The notes: generated by a model from the letters alone, not told the origin. Shown: positions 8,524-20,060, numbered from the stretch's first letter. The stretch: 64,000 bases of DNA from Acinetobacter sedimenti (GCF_022601685.1 NZ_JAKUML010000007.1:82363-146362), one strand, 5' to 3'. Translations and numbers: made by a program.

Positions 8524-9033
8524 TTATTCAGCAATAATTTTTGCAGATTCGATCACCACATTTTCAAGTGGTACGTCTTGATGATAGCCACGGCTACCAG
8601 TGCGCACTTTTTTGATCTCAGCGACAACGTCTAGACCTTCAACCACTTTACCAAATACTGCATAACCCCAACCTTGTGCAGTTTTGCCAGTGTGGTTTAA
8701 GAAGCTGTTGCTTTTTACATTAATAAAGAATTGAGCAGAAGCAGAGTGTGGTGCTTGGGTACGTGCCATTGCAATCGTACCTTCGTCATTGCTTAGACCA
8801 TTGTCCGCTTCATTTTCGATCGAATCACGCGTCGATTTTTCTTTGAAGTTTTCATCAAAACCACCACCTTGAATCATAAAGCCATCAATGACACGGTGGA
8901 AAATCACACCATCATAAAAGCCTTCACGTACATACTGTAAAAAGTTCTCAGCAGTCACTGGTGCTTTCTCGGTATTGAGTTCAAGTACGATACGACCTTT
9001 GTTGGTGTTAAGTTCAACTTGAGGAAAACTCAT
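8524..9033 (-). CDS. ppiB: Cytoplasmic peptidyl-prolyl cis-trans isomerase (cyclophilin) PpiB
   Basis: This is a 169-residue cyclophilin without a signal peptide, so it acts in the cytoplasm on Xaa-Pro bonds. Visible motifs are [13 protein letters not shown] (catalytic Arg and Phe), [18 protein letters not shown] (binding-site QFFIN) and [13 protein letters not shown]. Length and domain are standard. A GGAGA ribosome site precedes the ATG. Its stop lies just upstream of the palindromic repeat. Confidence 0.95.
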   Translation of the reverse strand: MSFPQVELNTNKGRIVLELNTEKAPVTAENFLQYVREGFYDGVIFHRVIDGFMIQGGGFDENFKEKSTRDSIENEADNGLSNDEGTIAMARTQAPHSASAQFFINVKSNSFLNHTGKTAQGWGYAVFGKVVEGLDVVAEIKKVRTGSRGYHQDVPLENVVIESAKIIAE

Positions 9034-9218
9034 TTATTCATCTCCTGATCATGGATTTTCAAAAAAGCCATGTGTTTTTGGTTGTGAGAAGGATAAGCAA
9101 ACTGTAAACTTCATAGCAAGTAAAAAATACAAAATTTCACGGTTTTAAATTGATATTTCTAATCAATTTGTCGAAAATTTGTATGAAAATTTATTTCTTC
9201 CACCAATTTTAGTGATGT

Positions 9219-10949
9219 ATGACTATGAGTTCAAATGATCTTGTTCAAAATGTGCCAAATACTTCTTCCGCAAATCAAAATTTTGCAGCAGATCAACAGG
9301 CACAGCAACAGCAAGCAGGTTTGGACTTTATCCGTCAAATCGTAACAGATGATGTCAAAGCAGGACGCACTGATTGCGTGGTGACTCGTTTTCCACCTGA
9401 GCCAAATGGTTATCTACACATCGGTCACGTCAAAGCGATTTGCCTAAACTTTAGTATCGCCGAAGAATTTGGTGGGAAATGTAATCTACGTTTCGATGAC
9501 ACCAATCCAGATGCAGAAGAACAAGAATTTGTTGATGGCATTCAATCAGATATTGAATGGTTGGGCTTTCATTGGGACGGACAGCCTCGTTATGCATCGA
9601 GCTATTTTGATCAGCTTTATCTCTGGGCTGTAAAATTGATCAAACAAGGCGATGCCTATGTTGATCTGCAAACACCAGAAGAAATCAAGCTGAATCGTGG
9701 TAGCTTCGTCGAAGTGGGTAAAAACTCACCGTATCGTGATGCTACGGTTGAAGAAAACCTCAGTCGTTTTGAACAAATGAAAAATGACGTAATGGGTGAG
9801 GGCAAAGCGGTACTCCGTGCCAAGATCGACATGACAAGCCCGAATGTGCATCTGCGTGATCCAATTCTCTACCGTGTACTTGATAATGAACATCATCAAA
9901 CTGGCGCACATTGGAAAATCTATCCAATGTACGACTATGCACATCCTTTGTCTGATGCGATCGAAGGCGTGACGCATTCTTTATGTACGCTTGAATTCGT
10001 CGATCATCGTCCGTTTTACGATTGGATTGTTGAAAAAGTCCATTCGGAAGCTGTGCCACGTCAGTATGAATCTTCTCGTTTAAATGTGTCATATACCATT
10101 ACCTCAAAGCGCAAATTGCGTCGCTTAGTCGAAGGTAATTTTGTAAAGGGATGGGATGACCCACGTATGCCGACGGTGGTGGGTATGCGTCGTCGTGGAT
10201 TTACCGCAGATGGTTTGCGTGACTTTTGTAAACGTGTTGGCGTATCAAAAACAGATGGTATCGTCGATGTCGCAATGCTTGAATTCTGCATTCGTCAATC
10301 ACTGGAAAATACCGCATCCCGTGCTATGGCAGTGCTCAATCCGCTGAAAGTGACTTTAACAAATTTGCCTGAATCGATGATTTTAACGCAAAAACGTCAT
10401 CCAAATGTCGATATGGGCGAACGTGACATTCCACTCACCGATGTGATTTACATTGATCGTAAAGATTTCGAAGAAGTCCCACCTAAAGGATTTAAACGCT
10501 TAATTCCTGATGGTGAAGTACGTTTGCGTCATGCTTATGTGATCAAATGTGATGAAGTGGTGCAAGATGCAAATGGCGAAGTGATTGAACTGAAATGTTC
10601 AGTTGATGTCGATACTTTGGGTAAAAATCCTGAAGGACGCAAAGTCAAAGGCGTGATTCACTGGGTGTCTGCGGAAAAAGGTGTCCCTGCGGAAGTACGT
10701 ATTTATGATCGTTTATTTAGCTCGGAAGACCCTGAAGAAGGCGAAGATTTCTTAGACAATCTGAATCCTGATTCATTGCAAATCGTCCAAGCTGTGATTG
10801 AGCCATCGTTGGCACAAGCGAGTCCTGAAGATCGCTTCCAGTTTGAACGTGAAGGCTATTTTGTCGCAGATCGCTATGATCATACAGCGGAAAAACCTGT
10901 GTTTAACCGTATTTTGGATTTGCGAGATAGTTTTAAACCTGAGAAATGA
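9219..10949 (+). CDS. glnS: Glutaminyl-tRNA synthetase
   Basis: GlnS charges tRNA-Gln with glutamine. The class I signatures are present: [14 protein letters not shown] (HIGH at residues 67-70) and ITSKRKL, the KMSKS counterpart. LRFDDTNP and the beta-barrel anticodon-binding part follow. The 576-residue length exceeds the E. coli enzyme by about 20 residues because of a polar N-terminal extension rich in Asn and Gln ([12 protein letters not shown]). ATG at 9219 or at 9225 could start it; there is no strong ribosome site for either. The stop codon lies inside a terminator stem. Confidence 0.96.
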   Translation: MTMSSNDLVQNVPNTSSANQNFAADQQAQQQQAGLDFIRQIVTDDVKAGRTDCVVTRFPPEPNGYLHIGHVKAICLNFSIAEEFGGKCNLRFDDTNPDAEEQEFVDGIQSDIEWLGFHWDGQPRYASSYFDQLYLWAVKLIKQGDAYVDLQTPEEIKLNRGSFVEVGKNSPYRDATVEENLSRFEQMKNDVMGEGKAVLRAKIDMTSPNVHLRDPILYRVLDNEHHQTGAHWKIYPMYDYAHPLSDAIEGVTHSLCTLEFVDHRPFYDWIVEKVHSEAVPRQYESSRLNVSYTITSKRKLRRLVEGNFVKGWDDPRMPTVVGMRRRGFTADGLRDFCKRVGVSKTDGIVDVAMLEFCIRQSLENTASRAMAVLNPLKVTLTNLPESMILTQKRHPNVDMGERDIPLTDVIYIDRKDFEEVPPKGFKRLIPDGEVRLRHAYVIKCDEVVQDANGEVIELKCSVDVDTLGKNPEGRKVKGVIHWVSAEKGVPAEVRIYDRLFSSEDPEEGEDFLDNLNPDSLQIVQAVIEPSLAQASPEDRFQFEREGYFVADRYDHTAEKPVFNRILDLRDSFKPEK

Positions 10950-10979
10950 AAAAATGATTAAGTATCATTTTTTCATTTC
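10943..10979. terminator. Terminator overlapping the glnS stop codon
   Basis: GAAATGAAAAAATGAT (10943-10958) pairs perfectly over 16 bases with ATCATTTTTTCATTTC (10964-10979). The TGA stop of glnS is part of the left arm. The T-rich right arm acts as the release stretch. Confidence 0.65.
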
Positions 10980-11030
10980 GCAAGGCGAGCAGCTCTTTTG
11001 CAAGTTAAATACAATCGAAGATCATAATCC

Positions 11031-11062
11031 AAAAATGCTTTGGTTTCGACCAAAGCATTTTT
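11031..11062. terminator. Bidirectional terminator with TTCG loop
   Basis: AAAAATGCTTTGGT (11031-11044), loop TTCG, ACCAAAGCATTTTT (11049-11062). It serves the converging glnS and RES genes; its right end touches the RES stop codon. Confidence 0.85.
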
Positions 11063-11877
11063 TATGCAGGCATCGGCAAAACGCCATCTAATAAAAACTG
11101 ATCCAATGGAAACCGAATCAATTCTGAGCTCTCCACCGCTTTAAAAATAATCTCATCCACAGACATATCACAAAACCATTGTTGGCGTTCTTTGGGTTGA
11201 TTGGTACAAAATGAATCGGCGGTAAATAACCCGACACAAATGCCTTTTCTAATGTTGAGTTTTTTATCCTGACTTTTTTCTTGATTTTGAGTTGTGCGAG
11301 CAGAACAATATTCAAAGACTTCGACTTGTTGACTACGCATCACCGTGCCTAAAGTCTGCGCAAAACTGTAATTCGATGGATGCCGAAGTACATCATAATA
11401 TTGATGAAATGGCGCAGATTGTAGTTTCACGCCTTTTTGCGTTTTATAATCCACCGAAAATAAAGTGTGTACCGAACGCATGATTGGTTTTGGTGGTGGT
11501 GCTTGCATCGAGTGCCAAAAAATAAAACGATAATACGCCGACTCCACCAAAGTCACTTCGACACTACATCCACCATAAAAAATACTCGGCTCAAAAGTCC
11601 GCCCAAAGCGTGAGCCCCATTTTAAAGGTGGATAACGAAAAGGGGATTTTAGCAGATAATGCAGATGCGCCATATTTTCAGGATAGGGCGGTTTGACTGC
11701 ATCGAGCATCTCTTCTAAAAGGGCTTGTTCCTCTAAGGTATCGAGCAACTGTCGTGTAGCGATTTGCTCTTGGCTTTCAACGAGGCGATACAGCGTTCCG
11801 TGAATCGGTCGAATCACCTTTTCCCAATCAATGGATTTCCATTGATCAGGGTCTTGACCAGTTAATGCTGAGGTCAT
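11062..11877 (-). CDS. RES-domain toxin (predicted NAD+-consuming)
   Basis: RES-domain toxins degrade NAD+ and halt growth when their antitoxin is lost. The 271-residue protein shows the family residues: Arg31 in TLYRLVE, Glu112 in SVEVTLVESAYYR, and Ser192 in EYCSAR, with the FEPSIFYGG segment between the first two. At 271 residues it is longer than the compact RES toxins of Mycobacterium or Pseudomonas, with an N-terminal extension and a basic insert near residues 195-210. It starts within the last four bases (ATGA) of the upstream antitoxin gene, so translation is coupled. The NAD+ activity is inferred from the family. Confidence 0.88.
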   Translation of the reverse strand: MTSALTGQDPDQWKSIDWEKVIRPIHGTLYRLVESQEQIATRQLLDTLEEQALLEEMLDAVKPPYPENMAHLHYLLKSPFRYPPLKWGSRFGRTFEPSIFYGGCSVEVTLVESAYYRFIFWHSMQAPPPKPIMRSVHTLFSVDYKTQKGVKLQSAPFHQYYDVLRHPSNYSFAQTLGTVMRSQQVEVFEYCSARTTQNQEKSQDKKLNIRKGICVGLFTADSFCTNQPKERQQWFCDMSVDEIIFKAVESSELIRFPLDQFLLDGVLPMPA

Positions 11878-12245
11878 ATTTTGCCTCGAAGCCCATCAAT
11901 GAAATTCAACACAGATACCAAGCCTTGAATACTTTCCATTTGCACAATTGGTACACCGCCAGTGACTCGATTCGGTGAATTGAGGAAATGACGCATCCAT
12001 TCTTCATCGCCGTTAGTGAGCGCATACAAGGCACGTGATACACGAATTAATAATAGTGCTAACTCGCCTTGCTTTGTACTTGGCTCAAGCTCAGGTTTGC
12101 TTTTTAAACGGCTAATCGCAGTACGATGTACCCCGAGAATGGCAGCAAGCTGAGATTGTTTTAGCCCAAGTTGATCGGCAGCATTGAGCACGGCTTTGGC
12201 TAAGACGACTTTTTGTTCTACAGATTGTTTCACTAAAGCAGTCAT
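11874..12245 (-). CDS. Xre/MbcA-type antitoxin paired with the RES toxin
   Basis: This 123-residue protein has an N-terminal Xre-like helix-turn-helix (LGLKQSQLAAILGVHRTAISRLK, residues about 27-47) and a C-terminal toxin-binding domain (ALLLIRVSRALYALTNGDEEWMRHFLNSPN with the VPIVQM turn), as in antitoxins of the MbcA/Xre-RES class. It neutralises the toxin and probably represses its own promoter. A GTG at 12284 would lengthen it, but the ATG at 12245 has TAGGTGA upstream and the predicted transcript starts near 12280, so the longer form would lack a leader. The pair is flanked by glnS and a divergent membrane-protein gene. Confidence 0.88.
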   Translation of the reverse strand: MTALVKQSVEQKVVLAKAVLNAADQLGLKQSQLAAILGVHRTAISRLKSKPELEPSTKQGELALLLIRVSRALYALTNGDEEWMRHFLNSPNRVTGGVPIVQMESIQGLVSVLNFIDGLRGKI

Positions 12246-12286
12246 AAAATCACCTACGCATGACGATAAATGTTGTTTATGCACAG

Positions 12287-12315
12287 ATTATAGTTCAAAT
12301 GTGTGTATTTCACAA
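12287..12315 (-). promoter_or_regulatory. Promoter of the toxin-antitoxin operon
   Basis: On the minus strand TTGTGA (12315-12310) and TATAAT (12292-12287) have an exact 17-base spacer. It fixes the antitoxin start downstream of 12280. No clear operator palindrome was picked out. Confidence 0.65.
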
Positions 12316-12465
12316 ATTCGTATGTTCTAAATTGTGTTGAATTCGACATTAGTTTTTGTTATATCAAATATTGAGATTTGACCACTGACTCAAATAACTT
12401 TACTTGAAAGTAGATATGTTTTTCGGCTAACGTGCGTTATAGATAGAAAATTTTAGAGAACCCTC

Positions 12466-13083
12466 GTGACTGAAAATAATCAACAATTTAATCAGCAACT
12501 TGAACCTCAAAACTCAGGAAAAAAGCTGACGCGACAGCAAGCCATCACTGTTGAGCGTGATTTGGCAAAGTTCGCCAATACCATGGACAGCTTGGTACGT
12601 ATTCCATTCAGTAAGCAGGGTGTTGGTGCAGATGCAGCGTTAAGCACTGTGCCATTTGCAGGAGATATTGTCGGTTTTATTTTGACTTTATATGCGTTCC
12701 GAAAGGCTAAACAAGTCGGTGTACCAAATCATAAATTACGAGGTGTGGTTCAGCTTGCAATCGTCGATATGATTGTTGGTTTTGTACCGATCGTTGGGAC
12801 TTTATTTGATATTTTTATTCGCCCAAGTCGTAAAGCTTTAGACATCGTGCATCAACATATTCGTGATGAATATCAGGTCAATAGCGATATTCACGTGGTG
12901 CATCCATTTCTACATGAGTCTTTGGAGAAGAAACAACAGACTTCTGTATTTTGGCGCAATCCTGTGGTGAGTTGGATTTGGCTACGTATCCCAGATATTC
13001 TCGGTATTTTATTTATCATTGCATTTATTGGGTTGATGTTTGTAGGTGGGCGTTGGATTATGCAAATGATTCAAGGTGCATAA
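12466..13083 (+). CDS. DUF4112 family membrane protein
   Basis: This is a 205-residue protein starting at a GTG. The core from about residue 35 (MDSLVRIPFSKQGVGADAALSTVPFAGDIVGF) through IVDMIVGFVPIVGTLFDIFIRPSRKAL matches the DUF4112 pattern, with two membrane segments, and a third hydrophobic helix near the C-terminus (IPDILGILFIIAFIGLMFVGG). The N-terminus is polar and Gln-rich. The family has no established role. It is divergent from the toxin-antitoxin operon, with about 220 bases between the two start codons. Confidence 0.83.
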   Translation: MTENNQQFNQQLEPQNSGKKLTRQQAITVERDLAKFANTMDSLVRIPFSKQGVGADAALSTVPFAGDIVGFILTLYAFRKAKQVGVPNHKLRGVVQLAIVDMIVGFVPIVGTLFDIFIRPSRKALDIVHQHIRDEYQVNSDIHVVHPFLHESLEKKQQTSVFWRNPVVSWIWLRIPDILGILFIIAFIGLMFVGGRWIMQMIQGA

Positions 13084-13107
13084 CTCATTTGAATTATTTT
13101 AGTCATC

Positions 13108-13149
13108 AATTTTAAAGCACTAATTTTAAAGCATTAATTTTAAAAGATT
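13108..13149. repeat. Three tandem copies of a 14-bp AT-rich unit
   Basis: AATTTTAAAGCACT, AATTTTAAAGCATT and AATTTTAAAAGATT follow one another directly upstream of the VOC gene. It could be slippage or a leader feature. Confidence 0.7.
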
Positions 13150-13166
13150 GTGGGAAAACATCGGTC

Positions 13167-13547
13167 ATGACAAATTATATCGCTGCAAATTTACCTGCGA
13201 TCGACTTTGCACAAACCATCGCATTTTACCAACAGCTTGGTTTTGCAGTGCATTTTCAATCTGATCAATGGCTGATTCTGCAAAATGATCAATCCGTTGA
13301 TGGTACTTTGGAAATTGAATTCTTTCCTTATCCAAACTTAGATTCAAAACAATCCTATTTTAGTGCTTCGGTGTGGGTACAAGACTTAGATACTTTAAAC
13401 ACTTTATATACGTCGTGGTCTACATTGGATTGGTCAAATTTTGCAGATCCTACACGGATTACAGAAATAGAGCAGATGGGACAGTTACACATTTTTAACG
13501 TGATAGATGTCAATGGCAGTTTACTGCGCTGTATGTCTTTATCGTGA
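13167..13547 (+). CDS. VOC (glyoxalase/bleomycin-resistance fold) protein
   Basis: This 126-residue protein shows the start of a vicinal-oxygen-chelate fold: NLPAIDFAQTIAFYQQLGFAVHF, WLILQND, LEIEFFPYP, SVWVQDLDTLNTLY and FNVIDVNGSLLRCM. It resembles the bleomycin-binding-protein branch, which sequesters glycopeptides without catalysis, but typical metal ligands are not clearly conserved. Resistance cannot be claimed. It lies between the tandem repeat and a bidirectional terminator. Confidence 0.8.
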   Translation: MTNYIAANLPAIDFAQTIAFYQQLGFAVHFQSDQWLILQNDQSVDGTLEIEFFPYPNLDSKQSYFSASVWVQDLDTLNTLYTSWSTLDWSNFADPTRITEIEQMGQLHIFNVIDVNGSLLRCMSLS

Positions 13548-13575
13548 ATTATAGTTAAAAATTATCAGCCAATAA

Positions 13576-13601
13576 AAAAACGCCTCATCAGAGGCGTTTT
13601 T
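13576..13601. terminator. Bidirectional terminator between the VOC gene and htpX
   Basis: AAAAACGCCTC (13576-13586), loop ATCA, GAGGCGTTTTT (13591-13601). Confidence 0.9.
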
Positions 13602-13619
13602 CACAAGATGAATTGTGCA

Positions 13620-14519
13620 TTATTGAATTTGTAGCTTTTGCAAAGCTTCAACACGTTTTTCAATGCTTGGATGCGAATGAAACAATGCAGCAAAGCTAAA
13701 GCCTTGTTGTTGTCCTTCGGCAATGGCAAGCGCCTGCATTTCTTTCGGCATTTGATCAGGCAAGTTTTGTTCATCACGTAGACGAAGTAAAGCGTTGATC
13801 ATGTTTTGTTTACCTGCAAGACGTGCACCTGCTTCATCAGCACGGTATTCACGATAGCGAGAGAACCACATCACGATCGCAGAAGCTAAGATACCAAATA
13901 CGATGTCTAATACGATAGTAATGGCAAAATAGCTAAGTCCTGGTGCTTCACCGTCTTCACGACCAAATACAGCACGATCAACAAAGTCACCAACGATACG
14001 TGCAAAGAACATCACAAAAGCGTTCACTACACCTTGAATGAGCGATAAAGTCACCATATCGCCATTGGCAACGTGACCGATCTCATGTGCAAGTACGGCG
14101 CGGACTTCATCCGCAGACATACGCTCAAGTAGCCCAGAAGATACCGCAACTAAGGCATCATTCTTATTCCAACCTGTTGCAAAGGCATTCGACTGTGTTG
14201 AATAGAAGATACCTACTTCAGGCATTTTAATCCCTGAACGCTGCGCCAACTCGGCAACGGTGCTAAGTAACCATTGTTCTGCTTGGTTGCTTGGAGATTC
14301 AATGATTTGTGTACCAGTGGTTTTTTTGGCAATCCACTTCGACATAAATAGAGACACAAAAGAGCCTGCCATACCAAATACAAGACAGAACACTAAAAGA
14401 TTCGTAAGATTTAAACCGCCCGCACCGTGATAGCTACCAACGCCTAATAACGATAAAATTAGACCAGCGACAACGAGTACCGCGAGGTTGGTAAGCAAAA
14501 ACAAACCAATCCGCATCAT
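13620..14519 (-). CDS. htpX: Membrane metalloprotease HtpX
   Basis: HtpX is an inner-membrane zinc protease that removes damaged membrane proteins. The HEIGH zinc site is at residues 145-149, and the third ligand region [12 protein letters not shown] lies about 75 residues later. There are two N-terminal membrane helices ([20 protein letters not shown] and [19 protein letters not shown]) and two more hydrophobic stretches after the HEIGH site. The start at the MMRIGLF methionine (14519) has AGGAAA ten bases upstream; the longer TTG start adds MRKKS. It is a single gene. Confidence 0.96.
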   Translation of the reverse strand: MMRIGLFLLTNLAVLVVAGLILSLLGVGSYHGAGGLNLTNLLVFCLVFGMAGSFVSLFMSKWIAKKTTGTQIIESPSNQAEQWLLSTVAELAQRSGIKMPEVGIFYSTQSNAFATGWNKNDALVAVSSGLLERMSADEVRAVLAHEIGHVANGDMVTLSLIQGVVNAFVMFFARIVGDFVDRAVFGREDGEAPGLSYFAITIVLDIVFGILASAIVMWFSRYREYRADEAGARLAGKQNMINALLRLRDEQNLPDQMPKEMQALAIAEGQQQGFSFAALFHSHPSIEKRVEALQKLQIQ

Positions 14520-14725
14520 GGACTTTTTCCTCAAAATAATAATAGATAATGTGCGACTGAAAAATTCACGTCACATCAGTGATTGAATATATCACTAAAA
14601 TGTTATGGGGCAATTAAAAATGATTTCAAGCGGTGTAACTAAACATAACACAATAATATTTTGCCATTTATCGCTATAGAAGTAGTTATTGTGGCAAATA
14701 TTTAAGTATAACGGTTGCTTAATCT

Positions 14726-15565
14726 TTAATCGCTAATGGTGATGCTTGATGAGCTGTAAGCGTTCTCATTGGCAAAAGTACGGCGAGAAGAGCGATCAGT
14801 GAAGTTACCATCACTGAGTGCAATGATTTCGCGGCGTGGCAGGTCTGTCGAGCTTGGTGTATAGTTTTTCGAAGTAGCGACAACTTTGACTGCATTGTCA
14901 GTGTTGCTACTATTTAAGCTTAAACCTGATGAATATAGGTTTTGATAACGACTCATGACACGACGAACATAATCTTGCGTTTCGCGAAATGGTGGAATAC
15001 CACTGTATTTATCAACATTGCCTTCGCCCGCATTGTATGCAGCAAGTACTAATGAGGTGTCACCTTTAAAACGCTTTAACAGCCAACTGAGATATTTCAC
15101 ACCACCGTAGATGTTCTGTGTTGGATCATAGGCATTGGATACATTAAAGCGTCTTGCAGTTGCAGGCATGAGTTGCATCAAACCTTGCGCACCGACAGGT
15201 GAGCGAGCATTGACATTAAAGCTCGACTCGGTGTGCATGATGGCTTTAATCAAGCCTTCTGATACGCCATATTGCTGTGCGGCGCTGCGAATAATCGCAT
15301 CGTACGCATCTTTTGATTTGCTAAAACTTGGTAAAACAGAAGACTCTGAACTTCCCCAATTGTTGTAAGCATGCACATTGGTATCTTTGTAATAAGTGAC
15401 TTTTTCTTGACGGTAGCCAGTAGTGCTAACTTTTTTATTGGTGAGTAATGCAGAACCCGAGGTATCACGATAGACGTACAAATTCCCTGCTTGAGTAATA
15501 CTCGGCAGTAGACTTGCTAGGCAACTTGTTATCAAAAGAACTCGTGTGCTCGTGATCCATCGCAT
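14726..15565 (-). CDS. Secreted lytic transglycosylase (SLT domain)
   Basis: This enzyme cleaves peptidoglycan between N-acetylmuramic acid and N-acetylglucosamine, in the periplasm. The 279-residue precursor has a signal peptide ending SITQA (residues 1-26), a short DUF4124-like module (LYVYRDTSGSALLTNKK), and the SLT domain at about residues 90-205. The catalytic Glu113 is in HTESSFN, followed by SPVGAQGLMQLMPATA and LAAYNAGEGNVDKYSGIPP. The serine-rich C-terminal tail is of unknown use. It resembles the MltC/Slt type I family but is not a clear member of a named E. coli group. Confidence 0.9.
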   Translation of the reverse strand: MRWITSTRVLLITSCLASLLPSITQAGNLYVYRDTSGSALLTNKKVSTTGYRQEKVTYYKDTNVHAYNNWGSSESSVLPSFSKSKDAYDAIIRSAAQQYGVSEGLIKAIMHTESSFNVNARSPVGAQGLMQLMPATARRFNVSNAYDPTQNIYGGVKYLSWLLKRFKGDTSLVLAAYNAGEGNVDKYSGIPPFRETQDYVRRVMSRYQNLYSSGLSLNSSNTDNAVKVVATSKNYTPSSTDLPRREIIALSDGNFTDRSSRRTFANENAYSSSSITISD

Positions 15566-16226
15566 ATTGTTATCTTCAACTTTTTGCTATAACGCTTATC
15601 TTTATCGTACTTATATCCTGAATTGTAACTATTTCGAATCATAAAATTATATTTCGACCAATCACAACAATGAAGCGATTTTACTGGCTAATCGACATTC
15701 TAGTTACACAAAGGAATATAAATATCATAACCCCAAAGCAGTGTAGCAAAAAAATAGCAAAAGGTAATACATATTAACAAAGTCATTTTTAATTGGTTAA
15801 AAAATATACACATCATGTTGATCTTCGAAATGTTGGAAAACTATTTAAGAAAAATTTAAAAAAAAACACTTGCAAAGGGTAACTTATTGATAATAAATAA
15901 ATAAAATAGATGGTTAAAAAATAAACAATTTAGAGCAATCCCTTAAATTTGCTCACTCAACAGATGTCAAGTCGTTAGATATCCATAAAGTTATCCACAG
16001 ATTTTGGGGAAAACGTGAAAAACGGTTACACATCAAGCGATTTGACGAAATAAGAACAATTTTTATTCAGATTACACTGTAATGACAGCTTGATGAATTT
16101 CTCAATAATTGATGTCAGTGAGGACACATTTTTGCGCAAAATTGTTCAAAAATTTTCAGTTGAAAATTCCTAGCTTCCAACTTCTTTAGTTTTTTCTTCT
16201 TTTCTTGGAATTTCGTGTGCGAAGTC
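15566..16226. other. Long AT-rich non-coding gap with one perfect DnaA box
   Basis: The 725 bases between the transglycosylase and ttcA hold no convincing gene. The stretch 15720-15930 is particularly AT-rich. A perfect DnaA-type box TTATCCACA lies at 15991-15999 (plus strand), preceded by GATATCCATAAAG; no other perfect box was seen close by. The gap also contains the promoters of the two divergent genes. A single box does not make an origin. Confidence 0.5.
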
Positions 16227-16256
16227 TTGGGTATTGGCTTGTAAATACGTTAGAAT
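16227..16256 (+). promoter_or_regulatory. Probable promoter of ttcA
   Basis: TTGGGT (16227-16232) and TAGAAT (16251-16256), 18 bases apart, place the transcript start near 16263, about 30 bases before the GTG start. Confidence 0.5.
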
Positions 16257-16290
16257 AGCCGACTTTGTTTAAAAAATTACGGATTTTCTC

Positions 16291-17367
16291 GTGTCTAGTA
16301 ACGCATCTCAAGACGCTGTGTTAAATATTTTTAGCCCAGAGCAAATGACTCCATCGCCAACTTCATCGGATGCTGTGTTTAAAACAGTCGATGCGATGCA
16401 AACGACTTTGTCTGATGATGCGCAAGACGAGCAGGATGATGATTTTGATGCAGATGATTTTCAAGATGAGAATTTTCAAGAAGACGATTTTCAAGGTTTT
16501 CAACCTGATTTACCGACCAGCGCAGCCTATTACAAATTATTAAAAAAATTACGCCGTCAGGTGGGTCATGCCATTCGTGATTTCAATATGATTGAAGATG
16601 GCGACAAGGTCATGGTCTGTATTTCTGGTGGGAAAGACAGCTACACCTTATTGGATATTATGTTGCAGTTTAAACGTATTGCACCGATCAACTTCGATGT
16701 GGTGGCAGTCAACTTAGATCAAAAACAGCCTAACTTCCCAGAAGACGTTTTGCCAAAGTATTTAGAAGAAAATAAGATTCCCTATTATATTTTGGAAAAA
16801 GATACTTACAGCATTACTAAACGCTTAACCCCTGAGGGTAAAACTTACTGTGCAGTGTGTTCACGTTTACGTCGTGGTTCGTTGTATGGTTTTGCGCAAG
16901 AGATTGGCGCAACCAAAGTGGCGCTCGGTCATCATCGTGATGATATTTTGGCGACTTTTTTCTTAAATCTGTTTCATGGTGGAAGTCTAAAGGCGATGCC
17001 TCCAAAGCTTTTGTCTACGGACAAGAAAAATATCCTGATTCGTCCGCTTGCTTATGTGGAAGAAAAAGACATTATCAAATATGCAGAAATGCGTCAGTTC
17101 CCAATTATTCCATGTAATCTCTGTGGTTCGCAGGAAAATCTACAGCGTGCCATTATCAATGACATGCTTCGAGATTGGGATAAGGCGCATCCAAAACGCT
17201 TGCACAGTATTTTTGGTGCACTGCAAAATGTGTCGCCGTCACAGCTCGCTGATCGTGAATTGTTTGATTTTGAAGTCTTAGATTCTCAACGTGAGTTTGA
17301 TCTCAAAGATCCTGAAGAGATGAAGAATCGTTTGGATGTGGTGAATTTAAGTCTGTCTGCGGACTAA
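16291..17367 (+). CDS. ttcA: tRNA 2-thiocytidine synthetase TtcA with acidic N-terminal extension
   Basis: TtcA inserts sulfur at cytidine 32 of certain tRNAs using ATP and an Fe-S cluster. The PP-loop SGGKDS is at residues 112-117, and the cluster cysteines are Cys187/Cys190 (CAVC) and Cys275/Cys278 (CNLC). LGHHRDD follows the first pair. The protein has 358 residues, about 50 more than usual, because residues 1-75 form a polar, very acidic tail with a repeated F-Q-(D/E) pattern near residues 50-70. The GTG start has only a weak ribosome site, but the acidic part is in frame and the promoter lies upstream. Sulfur and Fe-S supply would come from the isc cluster further on. Confidence 0.94.
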   Translation: MSSNASQDAVLNIFSPEQMTPSPTSSDAVFKTVDAMQTTLSDDAQDEQDDDFDADDFQDENFQEDDFQGFQPDLPTSAAYYKLLKKLRRQVGHAIRDFNMIEDGDKVMVCISGGKDSYTLLDIMLQFKRIAPINFDVVAVNLDQKQPNFPEDVLPKYLEENKIPYYILEKDTYSITKRLTPEGKTYCAVCSRLRRGSLYGFAQEIGATKVALGHHRDDILATFFLNLFHGGSLKAMPPKLLSTDKKNILIRPLAYVEEKDIIKYAEMRQFPIIPCNLCGSQENLQRAIINDMLRDWDKAHPKRLHSIFGALQNVSPSQLADRELFDFEVLDSQREFDLKDPEEMKNRLDVVNLSLSAD

Positions 17368-17522
17368 GTATTTTAGGCTGATTTAAAGATTGGACTAAAA
17401 ATTGAACTTTAGTTAGACCGATTTTATTTTTATGTGATTGTTTTTTAACATCACTTTTGGTTTTTTATTTATTTAATATTGGCTCTGTCACAGGTTACGC
17501 TAGTCAATCTGTGGCATAATAA

Positions 17523-18764
<1,242 letters not shown>

Positions 18765-18900
18765 TCGACGCTGTATCAAGATGAGCTAAGGCATCATCAA
18801 GCTTTTGTCGTCATCAAATAAATTACGTACAAATAAAGTTAGGCTGAATAAGCAGTTTAGACAGGTTTTGGAGTAAGAGAAGGAAGTAAGTTAAATCATC

Positions 18901-20034
18901 ATGATTGAAGTATTCGAAGATAAGCGTGTATTAACAGACTGCAATCGTATTGTCGTTAAAATTGGTTCAGCACTCCTCACTGCGAATGGTGAGGGGCTTG
19001 ATCTTGAAGCGATTTCACATTGGGCAGAACAACTGGCACAGTTGCATTTTCAAGGGCATGAAATTTTATTGGTGTCCTCAGGTGCCGTTGCAGAAGGTAT
19101 GGTGCGCATGCAGTTGCCTGCACGACCAACCGATCTACCAGGTTTGCAAGCGTGTGCTGCGATTGGTCAAATGGGCTTGGTACAGGCTTGGTCGAGTGTG
19201 TTTGAAGAGCATAGTATTCGCTCTGCACAGATTTTGATTACGCATGATGACTTGGCAGACCGCCGTCGTTATCTTAACTCATGTGATGCCTTACAAAATC
19301 TTGTAGATTGGCGTGTGATTCCTGTGATTAATGAGAATGATACCGTTGCGACCAATGAAATCCGTTTCGGTGATAATGATACGCTTGCAGCGATGGTTGC
19401 GGCGCAAGTCCAAGCTGATGCGTTGATCATTTTGACCGATCAAAATGGGATGTATGATGCCGATCCTCGAAGCAACCCTAATGCCAAACTGATGCATACT
19501 GTGCGTGCACTCGATGAAGAGCTGTTCGAGATGGCAGGTGGTGGCGGTGTGCTTGGACGTGGTGGAATGGTCACCAAAGTTCGTGCTGCACGTTTGGCAG
19601 CCAAGTCTGGTTGCCCAACCATCATTGCCAATGGTGACAGTGAAAATGTCTTGCATCGTCTAATGAAAGGTGAAGTACTTGGGACATTATTTACCTCAGA
19701 TAATGACCGTATCACAGCGCATCAACAATGGCTTGCAGCGCATCTGCAAATGGCAGGTCGTCTGATTTTGGATGATGGCGCAGTCAAAGCGATTAAAGAA
19801 GAAAAGCGTAGTTTATTGCCTGTTGGTGTACAGGAGGTAGAGGGACACTTTGATCGTGGTGACGTGGTTGAGTGTGTTGATTTGCAAGGCATTCGTATTG
19901 CAGTTGGACGGGTAAACTTTAGCTCTCGTTCGGCATCGCTGATCAAAGGCTTAACTTCTGATAAAGTAGTACAAGTGCTTGGTCAAGTACGCTCGCTGGA
20001 AATGATCCATCGTAATCATATGGCGATTTATTGA
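18901..20034 (+). CDS. proB: Glutamate 5-kinase
   Basis: ProB phosphorylates glutamate, the first step of proline synthesis, and is usually inhibited by proline. The amino-acid kinase domain occupies residues 1-260 ([58 protein letters not shown]), and a PUA domain follows (about residues 285-370, [20 protein letters not shown]). The length of 377 is normal. It stands alone; proA is not adjacent. cgtA upstream and proB are frequently neighbours in this genus, by recollection. Confidence 0.96.
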   Translation: MIEVFEDKRVLTDCNRIVVKIGSALLTANGEGLDLEAISHWAEQLAQLHFQGHEILLVSSGAVAEGMVRMQLPARPTDLPGLQACAAIGQMGLVQAWSSVFEEHSIRSAQILITHDDLADRRRYLNSCDALQNLVDWRVIPVINENDTVATNEIRFGDNDTLAAMVAAQVQADALIILTDQNGMYDADPRSNPNAKLMHTVRALDEELFEMAGGGGVLGRGGMVTKVRAARLAAKSGCPTIIANGDSENVLHRLMKGEVLGTLFTSDNDRITAHQQWLAAHLQMAGRLILDDGAVKAIKEEKRSLLPVGVQEVEGHFDRGDVVECVDLQGIRIAVGRVNFSSRSASLIKGLTSDKVVQVLGQVRSLEMIHRNHMAIY

Positions 20035-20060
20035 TTTAATTTTTTAAAATCAGATCGTTA

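Noticed and set aside
13108..13149. CRISPR-like array
   Set aside because: Units of 14 bases repeat without spacers, and only three times.
15991..15999. Chromosome origin at the DnaA box
   Set aside because: Only one perfect box is seen, with no dnaA, dnaN, or box cluster around.
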